From the NCBI RefSeq assembly GCF_007995085.1, contig NZ_VOQS01000005.1:2356001-2420000 (forward strand): DNA of 64,000 bases, read 5' to 3'. Below are positions 35,819 through 45,221 of the stretch, piece after piece. Made by a program: the position numbers and the translations under genes. The stretch is from Paraburkholderia azotifigens. Lineage in GTDB: Bacteria; Pseudomonadota; Gammaproteobacteria; Burkholderiales; Burkholderiaceae. The notes under the pieces are model-generated. The model was not told where the DNA came from. It ran no database searches and worked only from the letters and a program-made list of their open reading frames with translations. Within the stretch, counting starts at the first letter, position 1, and each line of letters starts with the position of its first letter.

Positions 35819-38416
35819 TTACGCCGCGGCCTTCGACGACTCCAGGAAGTCCTGCGCAAAGCGCTGCAGCACGCCGCCCGCTTCGTAGATCGAGACTTCC
35901 TCGGCCGTGTCGAGGCGGCACGTGACAGGCACGTCGACGCGCTCGCCGTTCTTTCGATGAATCACGAGCGTCAGGTCCGCGCGCGGCTTACGTTCGCCGA
36001 TCACGTCGTACGTCTCCGTCCCGTCGATACCGAGTTCAAGCCGGTTCACGCCCGGTTTGAACTCGAGCGGCAGTACACCCATGCCGATCAGGTTGGTGCG
36101 GTGAATGCGCTCAAATCCTTCTGCCACGATCGCTTCGACACCCGCGAGCCGCACGCCCTTCGCGGCCCAATCGCGCGACGAACCCTGGCCATAGTCCGCG
36201 CCCGCGATGATGATAAGCGGCTGCTTTCGGTCCATGTACGTTTCGATCGCTTCCCACATGCGCGTGACCTTGCCTTCGGGCTCGATGCGCGCCAGCGATC
36301 CCTTTTTCAACTGACCGTCGACGACAGCCATTTCATTGATCAGCGTCGGATTCGCAAAGGTCGCGCGCTGCGCAGTGAGGTGATCGCCACGATGCGTTGC
36401 GTACGAATTGAAGTCCTCTTCGGGCAGGCCCATTTTCGTGAGGTACTCGCCCGCTGCGCTGTTCGCGAGAATCGCATTCGACGGCGACAGGTGATCGGTC
36501 GTAATGTTGTCGCCAAGCACGGCGAGTGGACGCATAGCCTTCAACGTACGTTCGCCCGCGAGCGCACCTTCCCAATACGGCGGACGGCGAATGTACGTGC
36601 TTTGCGCGCGCCAGTCGTAGAGCGGGCTGATCGGCTCGCCGCTCGCAGCCGTGACGGCAAACATCGGCTCGTAGACCTTGCGGAACTGCTCGGGCTTCAC
36701 GCTTTGTTTGACGATCGCGTCAATCTCTTCGTCGCTCGGCCAGATGTCCTTTAGATAAACCGGCTTGCCATCGCGATCGTTGCCGAGCACATCGCGTTCG
36801 ATATCGAAGCGGATCGTGCCCGCAATCGCATACGCGACCACCAGCGGCGGCGACGCGAGGAACGCCTGCTTCGCATACGGATGAATGCGGCCATCGAAGT
36901 TGCGATTGCCCGACAGCACCGCCGTCGCGTACAGATCGCGATCGACGATCTCCTGCTGGATCTTCGGATCGAGCGCGCCTGACATGCCGTTGCACGTCGT
37001 GCATGCAAACGCGACGATGCCGAAGCCGAGCTTCTCGAGGTCGGTCAGCAGGTTCGCTTCCTGCAAATACAGTTCGACGGCCTTCGATCCCGGCGCCAGC
37101 GACGACTTCACCCAGGGTTTGCGCGTCAGACCACGCGCATTCGCATTGCGCGCGAGCAAGGCCGCCGCGATCACGTTGCGGGGGTTGCTGGTATTCGTGC
37201 AGCTCGTGATCGCCGCGATGATGACGGCGCCATCGGGCATCTGTCCCGGCACGTCTTCCCATTTGCCTGCGATGCCGCGCTCGGCAAGGTCCGACGTGGG
37301 CAAGCGCTTGTGCGGATTCGACGGCCCCGCCATATTGCGCACGACGGTCGACAGATCGAACCTGAGTACGCGCTCATATTCCGCGTTCTTCAGCGAATCG
37401 GCCCACAAACCCGCCGTTTTTGCATACGTTTCGACGAGCTTCACTTGCGCATCGTCGCGACCCGTCAGGCGCAGATAGTCGATGGTCTGTTCGTCGATGA
37501 AAAACATCGCCGCCGTCGCGCCATATTCGGGCGCCATGTTGGAGATCGTCGCGCGATCGCCGAGCGTGAGGCTCGACGCGCCTTCGCCACGAAACTCCAG
37601 GTACGCGCCGACCACTTTCTCCTTGCGCAGGAATTCCGTGAGCGCGAGCACGATATCGGTGGCCGTGATGCCCGGCTGACGCTTGCCCGACAGTTCGACG
37701 CCGACGATATCCGGCAAACGCATCCACGACGCGCGGCCCAGCATCACGTTCTCCGCTTCCAGACCCCCGACGCCGACGGCGATCACGCCCAGCGCATCGA
37801 CGTGCGGCGTGTGGCTGTCGGTGCCGACGAGCGTGTCGGGATACGCCACGCCATCGACGGCATGAATCACGGGCGACATCCGCTCCAGATTGATCTGATG
37901 CATGATGCCGTTGCCGGGCGGAATCACGTCGACGTTCTTGAACGCCTTCTTGGTCCAGTTGATGAAGTCGAAGCGATCTTCATTGCGCCGGTCTTCAATT
38001 GCGCGGTTCCTCGCGAACGCATCGGGATCGAATCCGCCGCACTCGACAGCCAGCGAGTGATCGACGATCAGCTGCACGGGCACGACGGGGTTCACCTTCG
38101 CGGGATCGCCACCCTGATCGGCGATCGCGTCGCGCAGGCCGGCGAGATCGACGAGCGCGGTCTGACCGAGAATGTCATGGCACACGACGCGCGCCGGAAA
38201 CCACGGGAAATCCAGCTCACGCTTGCGCTCGACGATCTGCCGGAGTGCGGCGTCGAGCGTCGCGGGATCGCAGCGGCGCACGAGGTTCTCCGCGTGCACG
38301 CGCGACGTGTACGGCAGCGCGTCATATGCGCCGGGCTGGATCGCGTCGACGGCGGCGCGTGTGTCGAAGTAGTCCAGCGAAGTGCCGGGCAGTGATTTGC
38401 GGTATGCAGTATTCAT
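35819..38416 (-). CDS. acnD: Fe/S-dependent 2-methylcitrate dehydratase
   Basis: 865 residues from ATG 38416. An aconitase-type enzyme that dehydrates 2-methylcitrate with a [4Fe-4S] cluster. Cluster cysteines appear in AITSCTNTSNPRN and FACTTCNGMSG. Other blocks are VGTDSHTPHVDALGV, GVGGLEAENVMLGRASW, and the C-terminal swivel domain GADYGQGSSRDWAAKG. The start MNTAYRKSLPGTSLDYFDTR is typical of AcnD rather than AcnA. Its presence with PrpF shows the PrpD-independent form of the cycle. A 249-base gap separates it from prpC, longer than in most operons. Confidence 0.95.
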   Translation of the reverse strand: MNTAYRKSLPGTSLDYFDTRAAVDAIQPGAYDALPYTSRVHAENLVRRCDPATLDAALRQIVERKRELDFPWFPARVVCHDILGQTALVDLAGLRDAIADQGGDPAKVNPVVPVQLIVDHSLAVECGGFDPDAFARNRAIEDRRNEDRFDFINWTKKAFKNVDVIPPGNGIMHQINLERMSPVIHAVDGVAYPDTLVGTDSHTPHVDALGVIAVGVGGLEAENVMLGRASWMRLPDIVGVELSGKRQPGITATDIVLALTEFLRKEKVVGAYLEFRGEGASSLTLGDRATISNMAPEYGATAAMFFIDEQTIDYLRLTGRDDAQVKLVETYAKTAGLWADSLKNAEYERVLRFDLSTVVRNMAGPSNPHKRLPTSDLAERGIAGKWEDVPGQMPDGAVIIAAITSCTNTSNPRNVIAAALLARNANARGLTRKPWVKSSLAPGSKAVELYLQEANLLTDLEKLGFGIVAFACTTCNGMSGALDPKIQQEIVDRDLYATAVLSGNRNFDGRIHPYAKQAFLASPPLVVAYAIAGTIRFDIERDVLGNDRDGKPVYLKDIWPSDEEIDAIVKQSVKPEQFRKVYEPMFAVTAASGEPISPLYDWRAQSTYIRRPPYWEGALAGERTLKAMRPLAVLGDNITTDHLSPSNAILANSAAGEYLTKMGLPEEDFNSYATHRGDHLTAQRATFANPTLINEMAVVDGQLKKGSLARIEPEGKVTRMWEAIETYMDRKQPLIIIAGADYGQGSSRDWAAKGVRLAGVEAIVAEGFERIHRTNLIGMGVLPLEFKPGVNRLELGIDGTETYDVIGERKPRADLTLVIHRKNGERVDVPVTCRLDTAEEVSIYEAGGVLQRFAQDFLESSKAAA

Positions 38417-38665
38417 GGCGTGGGGACACATGCGGTAATAATCGGGAGCGGCCTTGCGTACAGGGCCACGGCGTCACGCCGTATTCTCCCGTCCGTGCGG
38501 GTGGATCGCGTTCGTGCGCTTTCCGCGAAGTTTAGCGCGTCAATGGGCGGGCGGTGCAGCAACGCTCGTTCGGCAAAAAGCAGCCCCGGCTCGCGGGTAT
38601 CGACAAGCCAGGGCCCAACTTCGATGCGGCTCTCACATCCGCAATCGATAAAACGGCTCGTCGGA

Positions 38666-39835
38666 TCAGGCGCGCTTCGTGAGCGGCACGAACGGAAGAT
38701 TCTCCGGTCCCGTGTAGTTCGCGCTCGGCCGGATGATCTTGTTGTCGATGCGTTGCTCGATGATGTGCGCGGCCCAGCCCGAGGTGCGCGAGATCACGAA
38801 CAGCGGCGTAAACATGGCCGTGGGCACGCCCATCATGTGGTACGACACGGCGCTGAACCAGTCCAGGTTCGGGAACATCTTCTTGACGTCGTCCATCACG
38901 CTTTCGAGCCGTTCGGCGATGTCGAACAGCTTCATGTTCGACTGCTCTTTCGACAGCTTCTTCGCAACTTCCTTGATGACCTTGTTGCGCGGATCGGAGA
39001 TCGTGTAGACGGGGTGGCCGAAGCCGATCACCACTTCCTTGTTCTCGACGCGGCGGCGGATGTCGGCTTCCGCTTCGTCGGGCGTCTGGTAGCGCGACTG
39101 GATCTCGAACGCGACTTCGTTCGCGCCGCCGTGCTTCGGCCCGCGCAGCGCGCCGATCGCGCCCGTGATGGCCGAATACATGTCGGAACCCGTGCCCGCG
39201 ATCACGCGGCCCGTGAAGGTCGACGCATTGAATTCGTGCTCGGCATACAGGTTGAGCGACACGTGCATCGCATCGACCCACGATTTCGGCGGCTCGACGC
39301 CATGCAGCAGATGCAGGAAGTGGCCGCCGATCGAGTCGTCGTCGGTTTCGACTTCGATGCGTTTGCCGTTGTGCGAGTAGTGATACCAGTACAGCAGCAT
39401 CGAGCCGAGCGACGCCATCAGCTTGTCGGCGATATCGCGCGCGCCCGGCAGGTTGTGATCGTCTTTCTCCGGCAGCACCGTGCCCAGCACGGACACGCCC
39501 GTGCGCATCACGTCCATCGGATGCGCGGCGGCAGGAATCCATTCGAGCGCCGCCTTCACGTTGGCAGGCAGGCCGCGCAGCGCTTTCAGCTTCGTCTTGT
39601 AAGCGGCCAGTTCGGCGGCGTTCGGCAGCTTGCCGTGCACGAGCAGATACGCGACTTCCTCGAATTCGCAGGCGCCCGCGATATCGAGAATGTCGTAGCC
39701 GCGGTAGTGCAGGTCGTTGCCCGTCTTGCCGACCGTGCACAGGGCGGTGTTGCCCGCCGTCACGCCCGACAGGGCCACGGATTTCTTCGGCTTGAATGCG
39801 CCCGCGTTCGTCGTGCCGTTGTCTGCTTCGCTCAT
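38666..39835 (-). CDS. prpC: 2-methylcitrate synthase
   Basis: 389 residues from ATG 39835, preceded by GAGGAAG. Condenses propionyl-CoA with oxaloacetate. Citrate-synthase blocks: [52 protein letters not shown] (catalytic His region), [11 protein letters not shown] and GFGHPVYT (second His), and the final Arg region. The short N-terminus and '[14 protein letters not shown]' region are typical of PrpC rather than GltA. Co-directional with prpB, gap 31 bases. Confidence 0.95.
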   Translation of the reverse strand: MSEADNGTTNAGAFKPKKSVALSGVTAGNTALCTVGKTGNDLHYRGYDILDIAGACEFEEVAYLLVHGKLPNAAELAAYKTKLKALRGLPANVKAALEWIPAAAHPMDVMRTGVSVLGTVLPEKDDHNLPGARDIADKLMASLGSMLLYWYHYSHNGKRIEVETDDDSIGGHFLHLLHGVEPPKSWVDAMHVSLNLYAEHEFNASTFTGRVIAGTGSDMYSAITGAIGALRGPKHGGANEVAFEIQSRYQTPDEAEADIRRRVENKEVVIGFGHPVYTISDPRNKVIKEVAKKLSKEQSNMKLFDIAERLESVMDDVKKMFPNLDWFSAVSYHMMGVPTAMFTPLFVISRTSGWAAHIIEQRIDNKIIRPSANYTGPENLPFVPLTKRA

Positions 39836-39866
39836 GTGTCTTCCTCCAGATTCGAGATTCGATTGA

Positions 39867-40760
39867 TTACTTGCTGGCCGCGAACAGCGCGTCGAGCTTG
39901 TCCTCGTACGCGTGATAGCCAAGATATCTGTAGAGATCTTCGCGCGTCTGCATTGTCGGTACGGCGGCCTTTTGCGTACCGTCGCGCAGCACGGTCTCGT
40001 AGAAATTGAGCGCAGCGGCATTCATCGCGCGATACGCGCCGCAGCAATACAGCGCGATATCGACGTTCGCCTCGCGCAGCTCGGTCGTCGTGAAGAACGG
40101 CGTCGTGCCGAACTCAGTCAGGTTCGCGAGGATCGGCACCTTCACGGCGGCCTTGAAGCGGCGATAGTCGTCGAGCGTGCGCATCGCTTCCGGAAAGATC
40201 ATGTCCGCGCCCGCTTCGACGTAGGCAACGGCGCGCTCGATCGCTTCGTCGAGTCCTTCGGCGGCGGCCGCGTCGGTGCGGGCCATGATGACGAACTGGT
40301 CGTCGGTGCGCGCGTCGACGGCGGCTTTCACGCGGTCCACCATCTCTTGCGTCGCGACGACTTCCTTGTTCGGACGATGGCCGCAGCGCTTCTGCCCGAC
40401 CTGGTCTTCAAGGTGAACGGCAGCGACGCCTGCCTTGATGAAGGAGCGGACCGTGCGCGCGATGTTGAAGGCGCCGCCCCAGCCGGTGTCGATATCGACG
40501 AGCAGCGGCAGGTTGGTGGCGTCGGTGATGCGGCGCGCGTCCGTCAGCACGTCGTCCATCGTGCTGATGCCGAGGTCGGGGATGCCGAGCGAGTTCGCGG
40601 CGACGCCGCCGCCCGACAGATAGACGGCCTTGAAGCCGACGGCTTCGGCCATTTTCGCGGCGTAGGCGGTGATCGCGCCGACGACCTGCAGCGGTTGTCC
40701 TTCGGCGACGGCCTGGCGGAATGCGGCGCCGGCGCTGGTGGGTTGTCTGGTTGAGTTCAC
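39867..40760 (-). CDS. prpB: 2-methylisocitrate lyase
   Basis: 297 residues. Splits 2-methylisocitrate into pyruvate and succinate, ending propionate oxidation. PEP mutase/isocitrate lyase fold: [49 protein letters not shown] with the active-site Cys in KRCGH, and [17 protein letters not shown]. It starts at GTG 40760 with GGAG 7 bases upstream. First gene of the operon, read from the sigma-54 promoter at about 40800. Confidence 0.95.
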   Translation of the reverse strand: MNSTRQPTSAGAAFRQAVAEGQPLQVVGAITAYAAKMAEAVGFKAVYLSGGGVAANSLGIPDLGISTMDDVLTDARRITDATNLPLLVDIDTGWGGAFNIARTVRSFIKAGVAAVHLEDQVGQKRCGHRPNKEVVATQEMVDRVKAAVDARTDDQFVIMARTDAAAAEGLDEAIERAVAYVEAGADMIFPEAMRTLDDYRRFKAAVKVPILANLTEFGTTPFFTTTELREANVDIALYCCGAYRAMNAAALNFYETVLRDGTQKAAVPTMQTREDLYRYLGYHAYEDKLDALFAASK

Positions 40761-40792
40761 TGTGAGGCTCCGTGGATTTGCGGGCCTGTATC

Positions 40793-40808
40793 TGCAAGTG
40801 GCGTGCCA
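40793..40808 (-). promoter_or_regulatory. Sigma-54 promoter of the prpB operon
   Basis: Minus strand reads TGGCACGCCACTTGCA, which fits the consensus TGGCACG-N4-TTGCA without a mismatch. The GG and GC are 12 bases apart as required. Expected transcript start is about 12 bases downstream of the GC, near 40782, leaving a leader of about 20 bases to the GTG. Matches the sigma-54-dependent activator PrpR encoded next door. Confidence 0.92.
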
Positions 40809-40873
40809 AGCATGCCAATGTCGCTAAGTCTCTGATTTTGCGTAACCTGCGCGTCGCGCGGGGTGGGTCGAGG

Positions 40874-40908
40874 TTTCATAAATGAAATCGACGGTTTCTG
40901 TTATGAAA
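40874..40908. promoter_or_regulatory. Paired PrpR operator-like sites
   Basis: Two dyads with 21-base centre-to-centre spacing: TTTCATAAATGAAA (40874-40887, perfect TTTCAT/ATGAAA arms) and TTTCTGTTATGAAA (40895-40908, partial). They lie 66-100 bases upstream of the sigma-54 promoter, the usual place for an enhancer. The two-helical-turn spacing puts both on one face. Also next to the prpR start, so autoregulation is possible. Confidence 0.75.
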
Positions 40909-40958
40909 TTCCGCGCGCATAATGGAAAGCCGCCCTGGATCTCAACCGGACCGCCTCG

Positions 40959-42908
40959 ATGAGCACGCCTTCCACTATTTCGACCCCACGCCCGCGCATC
41001 TGGGCAATGGGCATCAGCCGCTTGCGCGATCTGTTTGTCGATATCGCCAGCGAATATGGGGGGCGTGCGGACCTGCGCGTGGTCGCTCGCGGGTTCGACG
41101 ACGCCGTGCAGGAGATCGAGGCGGCGGGCGCGGAACTCCCCGATGTGATCGTCGCGGGCGGCTCGAATGGCGCGTATCTGAAGACGCGCGTCAACGTGCC
41201 CGTCGTCGTGATCACGCCGACCGGTTTCGACGTGATGCAGGCGCTGGCACGCGCGCGGCGCGATGGCGATTCGGTGGCGCTCGTCACGCACGGCGACACG
41301 CCCGATGAGGTAAAGCGCTTTGCGGCCGCGTATGGCATCGACGTGATCTTCGCGTCATATCGATCGACGGAAGACGCGGAGGATTGCGTGCGCGACCTGC
41401 GCGAGCGCGGCGTCGACGCCGTTGTCGGTCCGGGGCACGTCACCGACCTGGCCGAGCGCGCGGGCATGGGCGCCGTTTTTCTGTATTCGCGCGCGTCGGT
41501 GCGCAGCGCTTTCGACACGGCGCTCGAAGTCGCGCAGGCCACGCGTGCCGAAGGTGTGCGCCGTCAACGCCTCGACAATCTGCTGCAGCACTTGCGCGAT
41601 GGCGTCGTTGCACTGGATGCGCAAGGGCGCGTCGAAGCAATCAACCAGCGTCTCGCGGGCGTGCTGGGCATCGATGCCGCGACTGCGGCGGGCGTGCCCT
41701 TGCAGCAGCTCGCGCCGGATATCGCAGGCGCGCTGCCCGATAGCGACGTCGACACGCTCGTGTCCGTGCGCGGCACGAGCTATCTCGTGCATCGCGGGCC
41801 GCTGGCGGGCACGGGGCCGTCCGCGGGCACCGTGCTGACGTTTCAGGAGTCGCGCGCCGTCGAACGGCTCGACCGCACGCTGCGTTCGCGTCAGCGCGCG
41901 CAGCAGTTCACGGCGCGCTACGAACTCGATGATCTCGTCGGCGAATGTCCGTCGATCGAGCGCGTGCGCACGCTCGTGCGCCGTTATGCGAAGTCCGACG
42001 CGACCGTGCTGATACTCGGCGAAAGCGGCACCGGCAAGGAAATGGTCGCGCAGAGCATGCATCAGCTGAGCGCGCGCCGCGACTTCGCGTTTGTCGCGAT
42101 CAATTGCGGCGCGTTTCCGGAAGCCTTGCTCGAAAGCGAGCTGTTCGGTTACGAGGAGGGCGCGTTTACGGGCGCGCGCAAGGGCGGCAAGGCGGGTCTG
42201 ATCGAAGCGGCGCATCGCGGCACGCTTTTCCTCGACGAGATCGGCGAGATGCCGCTGCCGCTGCAAAGCCGGCTGCTGCGCGTGTTGCAGGAGCGCGAAG
42301 TGGTGCGGCTCGGGTCGACGGAGCCGACGCGCGTCGATATCCGCGTGGTCGCTGCAACTCATCGCGGGCTGACGGAAGGCATCGAGGACGGCACGTTTCG
42401 CGCGGACCTTTATTACCGGCTGAACATTCTGAGCATTGCGCTGCCGCCGTTGCGCGAGCGCACGGCCGACGTGCTGCCGCTCGCCGCAGAACTGCTGCTG
42501 CAGGCCGCCGCGCGCGAACCGAGACTCGCCACGCGTGTCGCCGATCTGCCGGCGGCGGCGCGCGTGCTCGCGCAGATCGGCGAGCCATTGCGCGGCTATG
42601 CGTGGCCGGGCAATGTGCGCGAATTGCAGAACGTGATAGAACGGATTGCCGTCGAGCTTGCTGACTCGGACGGCAGTGCGGATAACGCGTTCACGCGCGA
42701 GATGCTCGATGTCGTCGCGCCCGAACTGTCCACGTCGATCGGACGGCAGAAGAAGGGCGAGTTGACGTTGCGCGAACGCAGCCGCCACGTCGAAGCCGAT
42801 GAAATCCGCGCGATGCTGGCGGCCTGCGGCGGCGATCGCGATGCCGCGTGCAGGGCGCTCGGCATCAGCAAGACGACCTTGTGGCGCAAGCTCAATGCGA
42901 CTTCATAA
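40959..42908 (+). CDS. prpR: Propionate catabolism regulator, sigma-54 activator
   Basis: 649 residues. N-terminal PrpR_N sensor (about 15-195: [49 protein letters not shown]), which in relatives senses 2-methylcitrate. A PAS-like linker follows (about 205-300: [20 protein letters not shown]). The AAA+ domain (about 325-560) has Walker A GESGTGKE and the sigma-54-contacting GAFTGA in [12 protein letters not shown]. The Fis-type HTH is at the end ([20 protein letters not shown]). Divergent from prpB across the enhancer region. Start ATG 40959; other ATGs nearby are out of frame. Confidence 0.95.
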   Translation: MSTPSTISTPRPRIWAMGISRLRDLFVDIASEYGGRADLRVVARGFDDAVQEIEAAGAELPDVIVAGGSNGAYLKTRVNVPVVVITPTGFDVMQALARARRDGDSVALVTHGDTPDEVKRFAAAYGIDVIFASYRSTEDAEDCVRDLRERGVDAVVGPGHVTDLAERAGMGAVFLYSRASVRSAFDTALEVAQATRAEGVRRQRLDNLLQHLRDGVVALDAQGRVEAINQRLAGVLGIDAATAAGVPLQQLAPDIAGALPDSDVDTLVSVRGTSYLVHRGPLAGTGPSAGTVLTFQESRAVERLDRTLRSRQRAQQFTARYELDDLVGECPSIERVRTLVRRYAKSDATVLILGESGTGKEMVAQSMHQLSARRDFAFVAINCGAFPEALLESELFGYEEGAFTGARKGGKAGLIEAAHRGTLFLDEIGEMPLPLQSRLLRVLQEREVVRLGSTEPTRVDIRVVAATHRGLTEGIEDGTFRADLYYRLNILSIALPPLRERTADVLPLAAELLLQAAAREPRLATRVADLPAAARVLAQIGEPLRGYAWPGNVRELQNVIERIAVELADSDGSADNAFTREMLDVVAPELSTSIGRQKKGELTLRERSRHVEADEIRAMLAACGGDRDAACRALGISKTTLWRKLNATS

Positions 42909-42928
42909 CGGCGCAACGAGCGCCACGC

Positions 42929-43507
42929 TTACACGCCGGCGAACGCTGTGACGAACAGCCCGACGGAGACGACTGCCATGCCGATTGTGAGCTTCAGCAG
43001 CCAGCGTTTCTTCGTGAGCAGCGTAATGGCCGCGAGCGCGATGGAAATCTGGATCAGCGTGGTCGCCTGCGCCCAGCGATGATGCTGATGCTGTAACGAC
43101 TCGCTGACTTCATTGTCCTGCTTCACCTGTTTTTCGAGCGCCTCCGCCTGCTGACGGATCGGCTCTTTCTCGGTCTTGTAGCGCTGCGTATCGGTGACGA
43201 ACTTCGCATGCGCCGCGGACGCGGGATCCGTCAACGCCGCGCCCAGTTCCGCGAGGTTCTGCTTTTCGCCCTTGGCCTGGTAATAGGCCCATTGGTTCGC
43301 GGCTTCCGTCTTGAGGATCGCAGCTTCGTTCTTATAGAAGAGCGCAAGGTTTTCATTGGCGCCGCTCTGATAAGCGGCAATCGCGCCGACGCTCGCCAGA
43401 ATGGCCGTCATGACGGCGAGGCGCGAAGCGCTGTTGTCGCCGCCGTGAGCGCCTGCATGCTCGACGGCGTGATCGTGCGGGCCGTGGACTTCGTATTCGT
43501 CGGACAT
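42929..43507 (-). CDS. DUF4337 membrane protein
   Basis: 192 residues. The start MSDEYEVHGPHDHAVEHAGA gives a His-rich N-terminus. A membrane helix (ASRLAVMTAILASVGAIAAY, about 28-47) is followed by a long helical, probably coiled-coil region (AILKTEAANQWAYYQAKGEK, PIRQQAEALEKQVKQDNEV), then two C-terminal helices (TTLIQISIALAAITLLTKKR; LLKLTIGMAVVSVGLFVTAF). This is the DUF4337 layout; function unknown. Convergent with prpR, gap 20 bases. Confidence 0.85.
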   Translation of the reverse strand: MSDEYEVHGPHDHAVEHAGAHGGDNSASRLAVMTAILASVGAIAAYQSGANENLALFYKNEAAILKTEAANQWAYYQAKGEKQNLAELGAALTDPASAAHAKFVTDTQRYKTEKEPIRQQAEALEKQVKQDNEVSESLQHQHHRWAQATTLIQISIALAAITLLTKKRWLLKLTIGMAVVSVGLFVTAFAGV

Positions 43508-43623
43508 CGGGATTCGTATGGTTTAAAGCCGGAAAGCCGCCAGCATACCGCAGCACGCGACGGGCAAAAACCCGGCAAAAAGGCGCTGTTGTTTCTTGTC
43601 GAATCCGGCGCGCGCCGCGTCGT

Positions 43624-44613
43624 TCAGCATTGCATCCGGCGCTGCGCGCGATACTCGCTCGGCGACGTCTTCATATGCCGGCGAAAGCTGCGCGCGAGAT
43701 GGTCGCCACTCGTCAAACCTGCGCGCTTGGCTACCTTGTCGACGGGCAGATCGGTCTCGATCAGCAGATTGCAGACAACCTGCAAACGTGCATGCATCAG
43801 ATAGTCGGAGGGGGTCATGCCGAGTTCGCTTCTGAAGTGGCGCAGCAGGCTGCGCTCGCTCATCGCGGCGACCTGCGCAGCGTCTTCGATCGTGATCTGG
43901 CGGCGGCAATTGTCCTGCAGCCAGTGAGCGGCCGCGCGCACCTTCTCGGCGGGCGTGCTGCCGACGATATCCTCGAAGATCGCGTTGAGCATGTCGCGCG
44001 AACAGATCGACAGGCGTTCGGCAACGCGCCGCGCCATGCCGTCTCCCATATCGCGGCGGATCAGTTTGAGCGCACCCGTCAGGGCGTCGTTGAGACTTTG
44101 GACCTTCGTCTTGCATTCTGCGGAATGGTGCGCCGCACGTGTTTGCGACTCGGGCGTCCGTTCATCGGGCGCGCGGTACGTATGGCCATCGAGTCCCGGC
44201 GGCAGCGCGCCCACGAGCCGCACGTCGCCCGCTTTCGAGCGCGCGCGGTTGATCCACGCAACGAGCGGCGCCGAGCGCGAATCGATGCACGCGTCGGCGC
44301 CGACGATCGCAAAGATCGCGTCGAATTCATGCTCCGCGTGTACATCGAATGCTTCTGCGGAGAGAAGCAGTGCGGCGGAACTGGCGACATACCCATCGTG
44401 ATCGGAGAGTGTGGCGATCCGATATGTCCATTGAACCGGGCCGCGAGTCGAGAGCTCGCTCGCGAGTTCCAGCGTATTGGCGATGACGCTCGCGCTCATC
44501 AGATCGAAGCCGTCGAACAGCACGATCGCGACGTGCCGCAATCGACGGGGAATGACGTCTGTGCCTTCCGATTCTTTCGTGTCGAGTCTTTGAGGCGCAC
44601 GCGTGGACATCAT
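43624..44613 (-). CDS. AraC-family regulator with shortened GlxA/DJ-1-like domain
   Basis: About 330 residues from tandem ATGs near 44613, preceded by GGGGAAG. The N-terminus follows the DJ-1/PfpI-type domain of GlxA regulators (RHVAIVLFDGFDLMSASVIA, AEHEFDAIFAIVGADACIDS), but the usual nucleophile-elbow segment and the block after it (the TTHW region) are missing and replaced by PPGLDGHTYRAPDERTPES. The C-terminal AraC helix-turn-helix pair is intact (TIEDAAQVAAMSERSLLRHF; VDKVAKRAGLTSGDHLARSF). No target is evident. The neighbours are DUF4337 and a small hypothetical gene. Confidence 0.82.
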   Translation of the reverse strand: MMSTRAPQRLDTKESEGTDVIPRRLRHVAIVLFDGFDLMSASVIANTLELASELSTRGPVQWTYRIATLSDHDGYVASSAALLLSAEAFDVHAEHEFDAIFAIVGADACIDSRSAPLVAWINRARSKAGDVRLVGALPPGLDGHTYRAPDERTPESQTRAAHHSAECKTKVQSLNDALTGALKLIRRDMGDGMARRVAERLSICSRDMLNAIFEDIVGSTPAEKVRAAAHWLQDNCRRQITIEDAAQVAAMSERSLLRHFRSELGMTPSDYLMHARLQVVCNLLIETDLPVDKVAKRAGLTSGDHLARSFRRHMKTSPSEYRAQRRMQC

Positions 44614-44885
44614 GTTCTTCCCCAACCTGAATGAACTGGATCAATACTGCGAAGACCCGGCGTCGTCACGTGACCCGTCACGCGCGCAGTTGCTCCAGTT
44701 CGCCCGTCAGCCTCTCATGCTGCCTCGCCGAATCGACGGGCGGATGTGGGCAAGCGCACGCAGCGCGACGCCTTTTCAATGTAGTGCGGTCTTCCTGGGC
44801 AGTCTCCTTTCTTCGACGCACACAATGGACAGGCGGTCTGCACGCGCATTCTGCAGATCACCCGCTGACAATTGACTGACGTCCC

Positions 44886-45134
44886 TCAGGCATCACGCGA
44901 CACGGCGCCGTTCTGCTGTGTTGCGATGATCTCGCCGAGCATCGCGCGATAGGTGGAGTGACAGCGCTCTGCTGCATGAAAGATCTCGTCTAAAGCGGCA
45001 CGGGCGGAAGCCGCATCGTGTTGGCGCTTCGTGTCGGACAGCGTGAGAATCGTGCGCATCGCATCGCGTTGCTGATCCAGCAGCAGTTGCAGCGCGCTGC
45101 CGAAGCTGTCCTGTTCATGGGCTGCAGGTTTCAT
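44886..45134 (-). CDS. Small helical hypothetical protein
   Basis: 82 residues of mostly helical composition (GSALQLLLDQQRDAMRTILT; ARAALDEIFHAAERCHSTYR). No signal peptide or membrane segment, so cytosolic. No family recognised. Reads as a real protein by its balanced amino-acid composition, but start and ribosome site are not strong. It lies between a regulator and a glycosyltransferase on the same strand. Confidence 0.5.
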   Translation of the reverse strand: MKPAAHEQDSFGSALQLLLDQQRDAMRTILTLSDTKRQHDAASARAALDEIFHAAERCHSTYRAMLGEIIATQQNGAVSRDA

Positions 45135-45221
45135 GTCGGATCCGTTGGGGAATGCTGTGTTCGTCGGTTACGGCGCGTGCCTGATGAAAAAACGAATAGC
45201 GGACAGATCTTGTTCCCACGC

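Noticed and set aside
38420..40009. A 529-codon plus-strand frame opposite prpC
   Set aside because: Antisense shadow; prpC on the minus strand has all motifs and a good ribosome site.
40874..40908. Reading the TTTCAT/ATGAAA dyads as a CRISPR-like or terminator repeat
   Set aside because: Only two copies, no spacers or T-run, and the location fits enhancer sites for PrpR.
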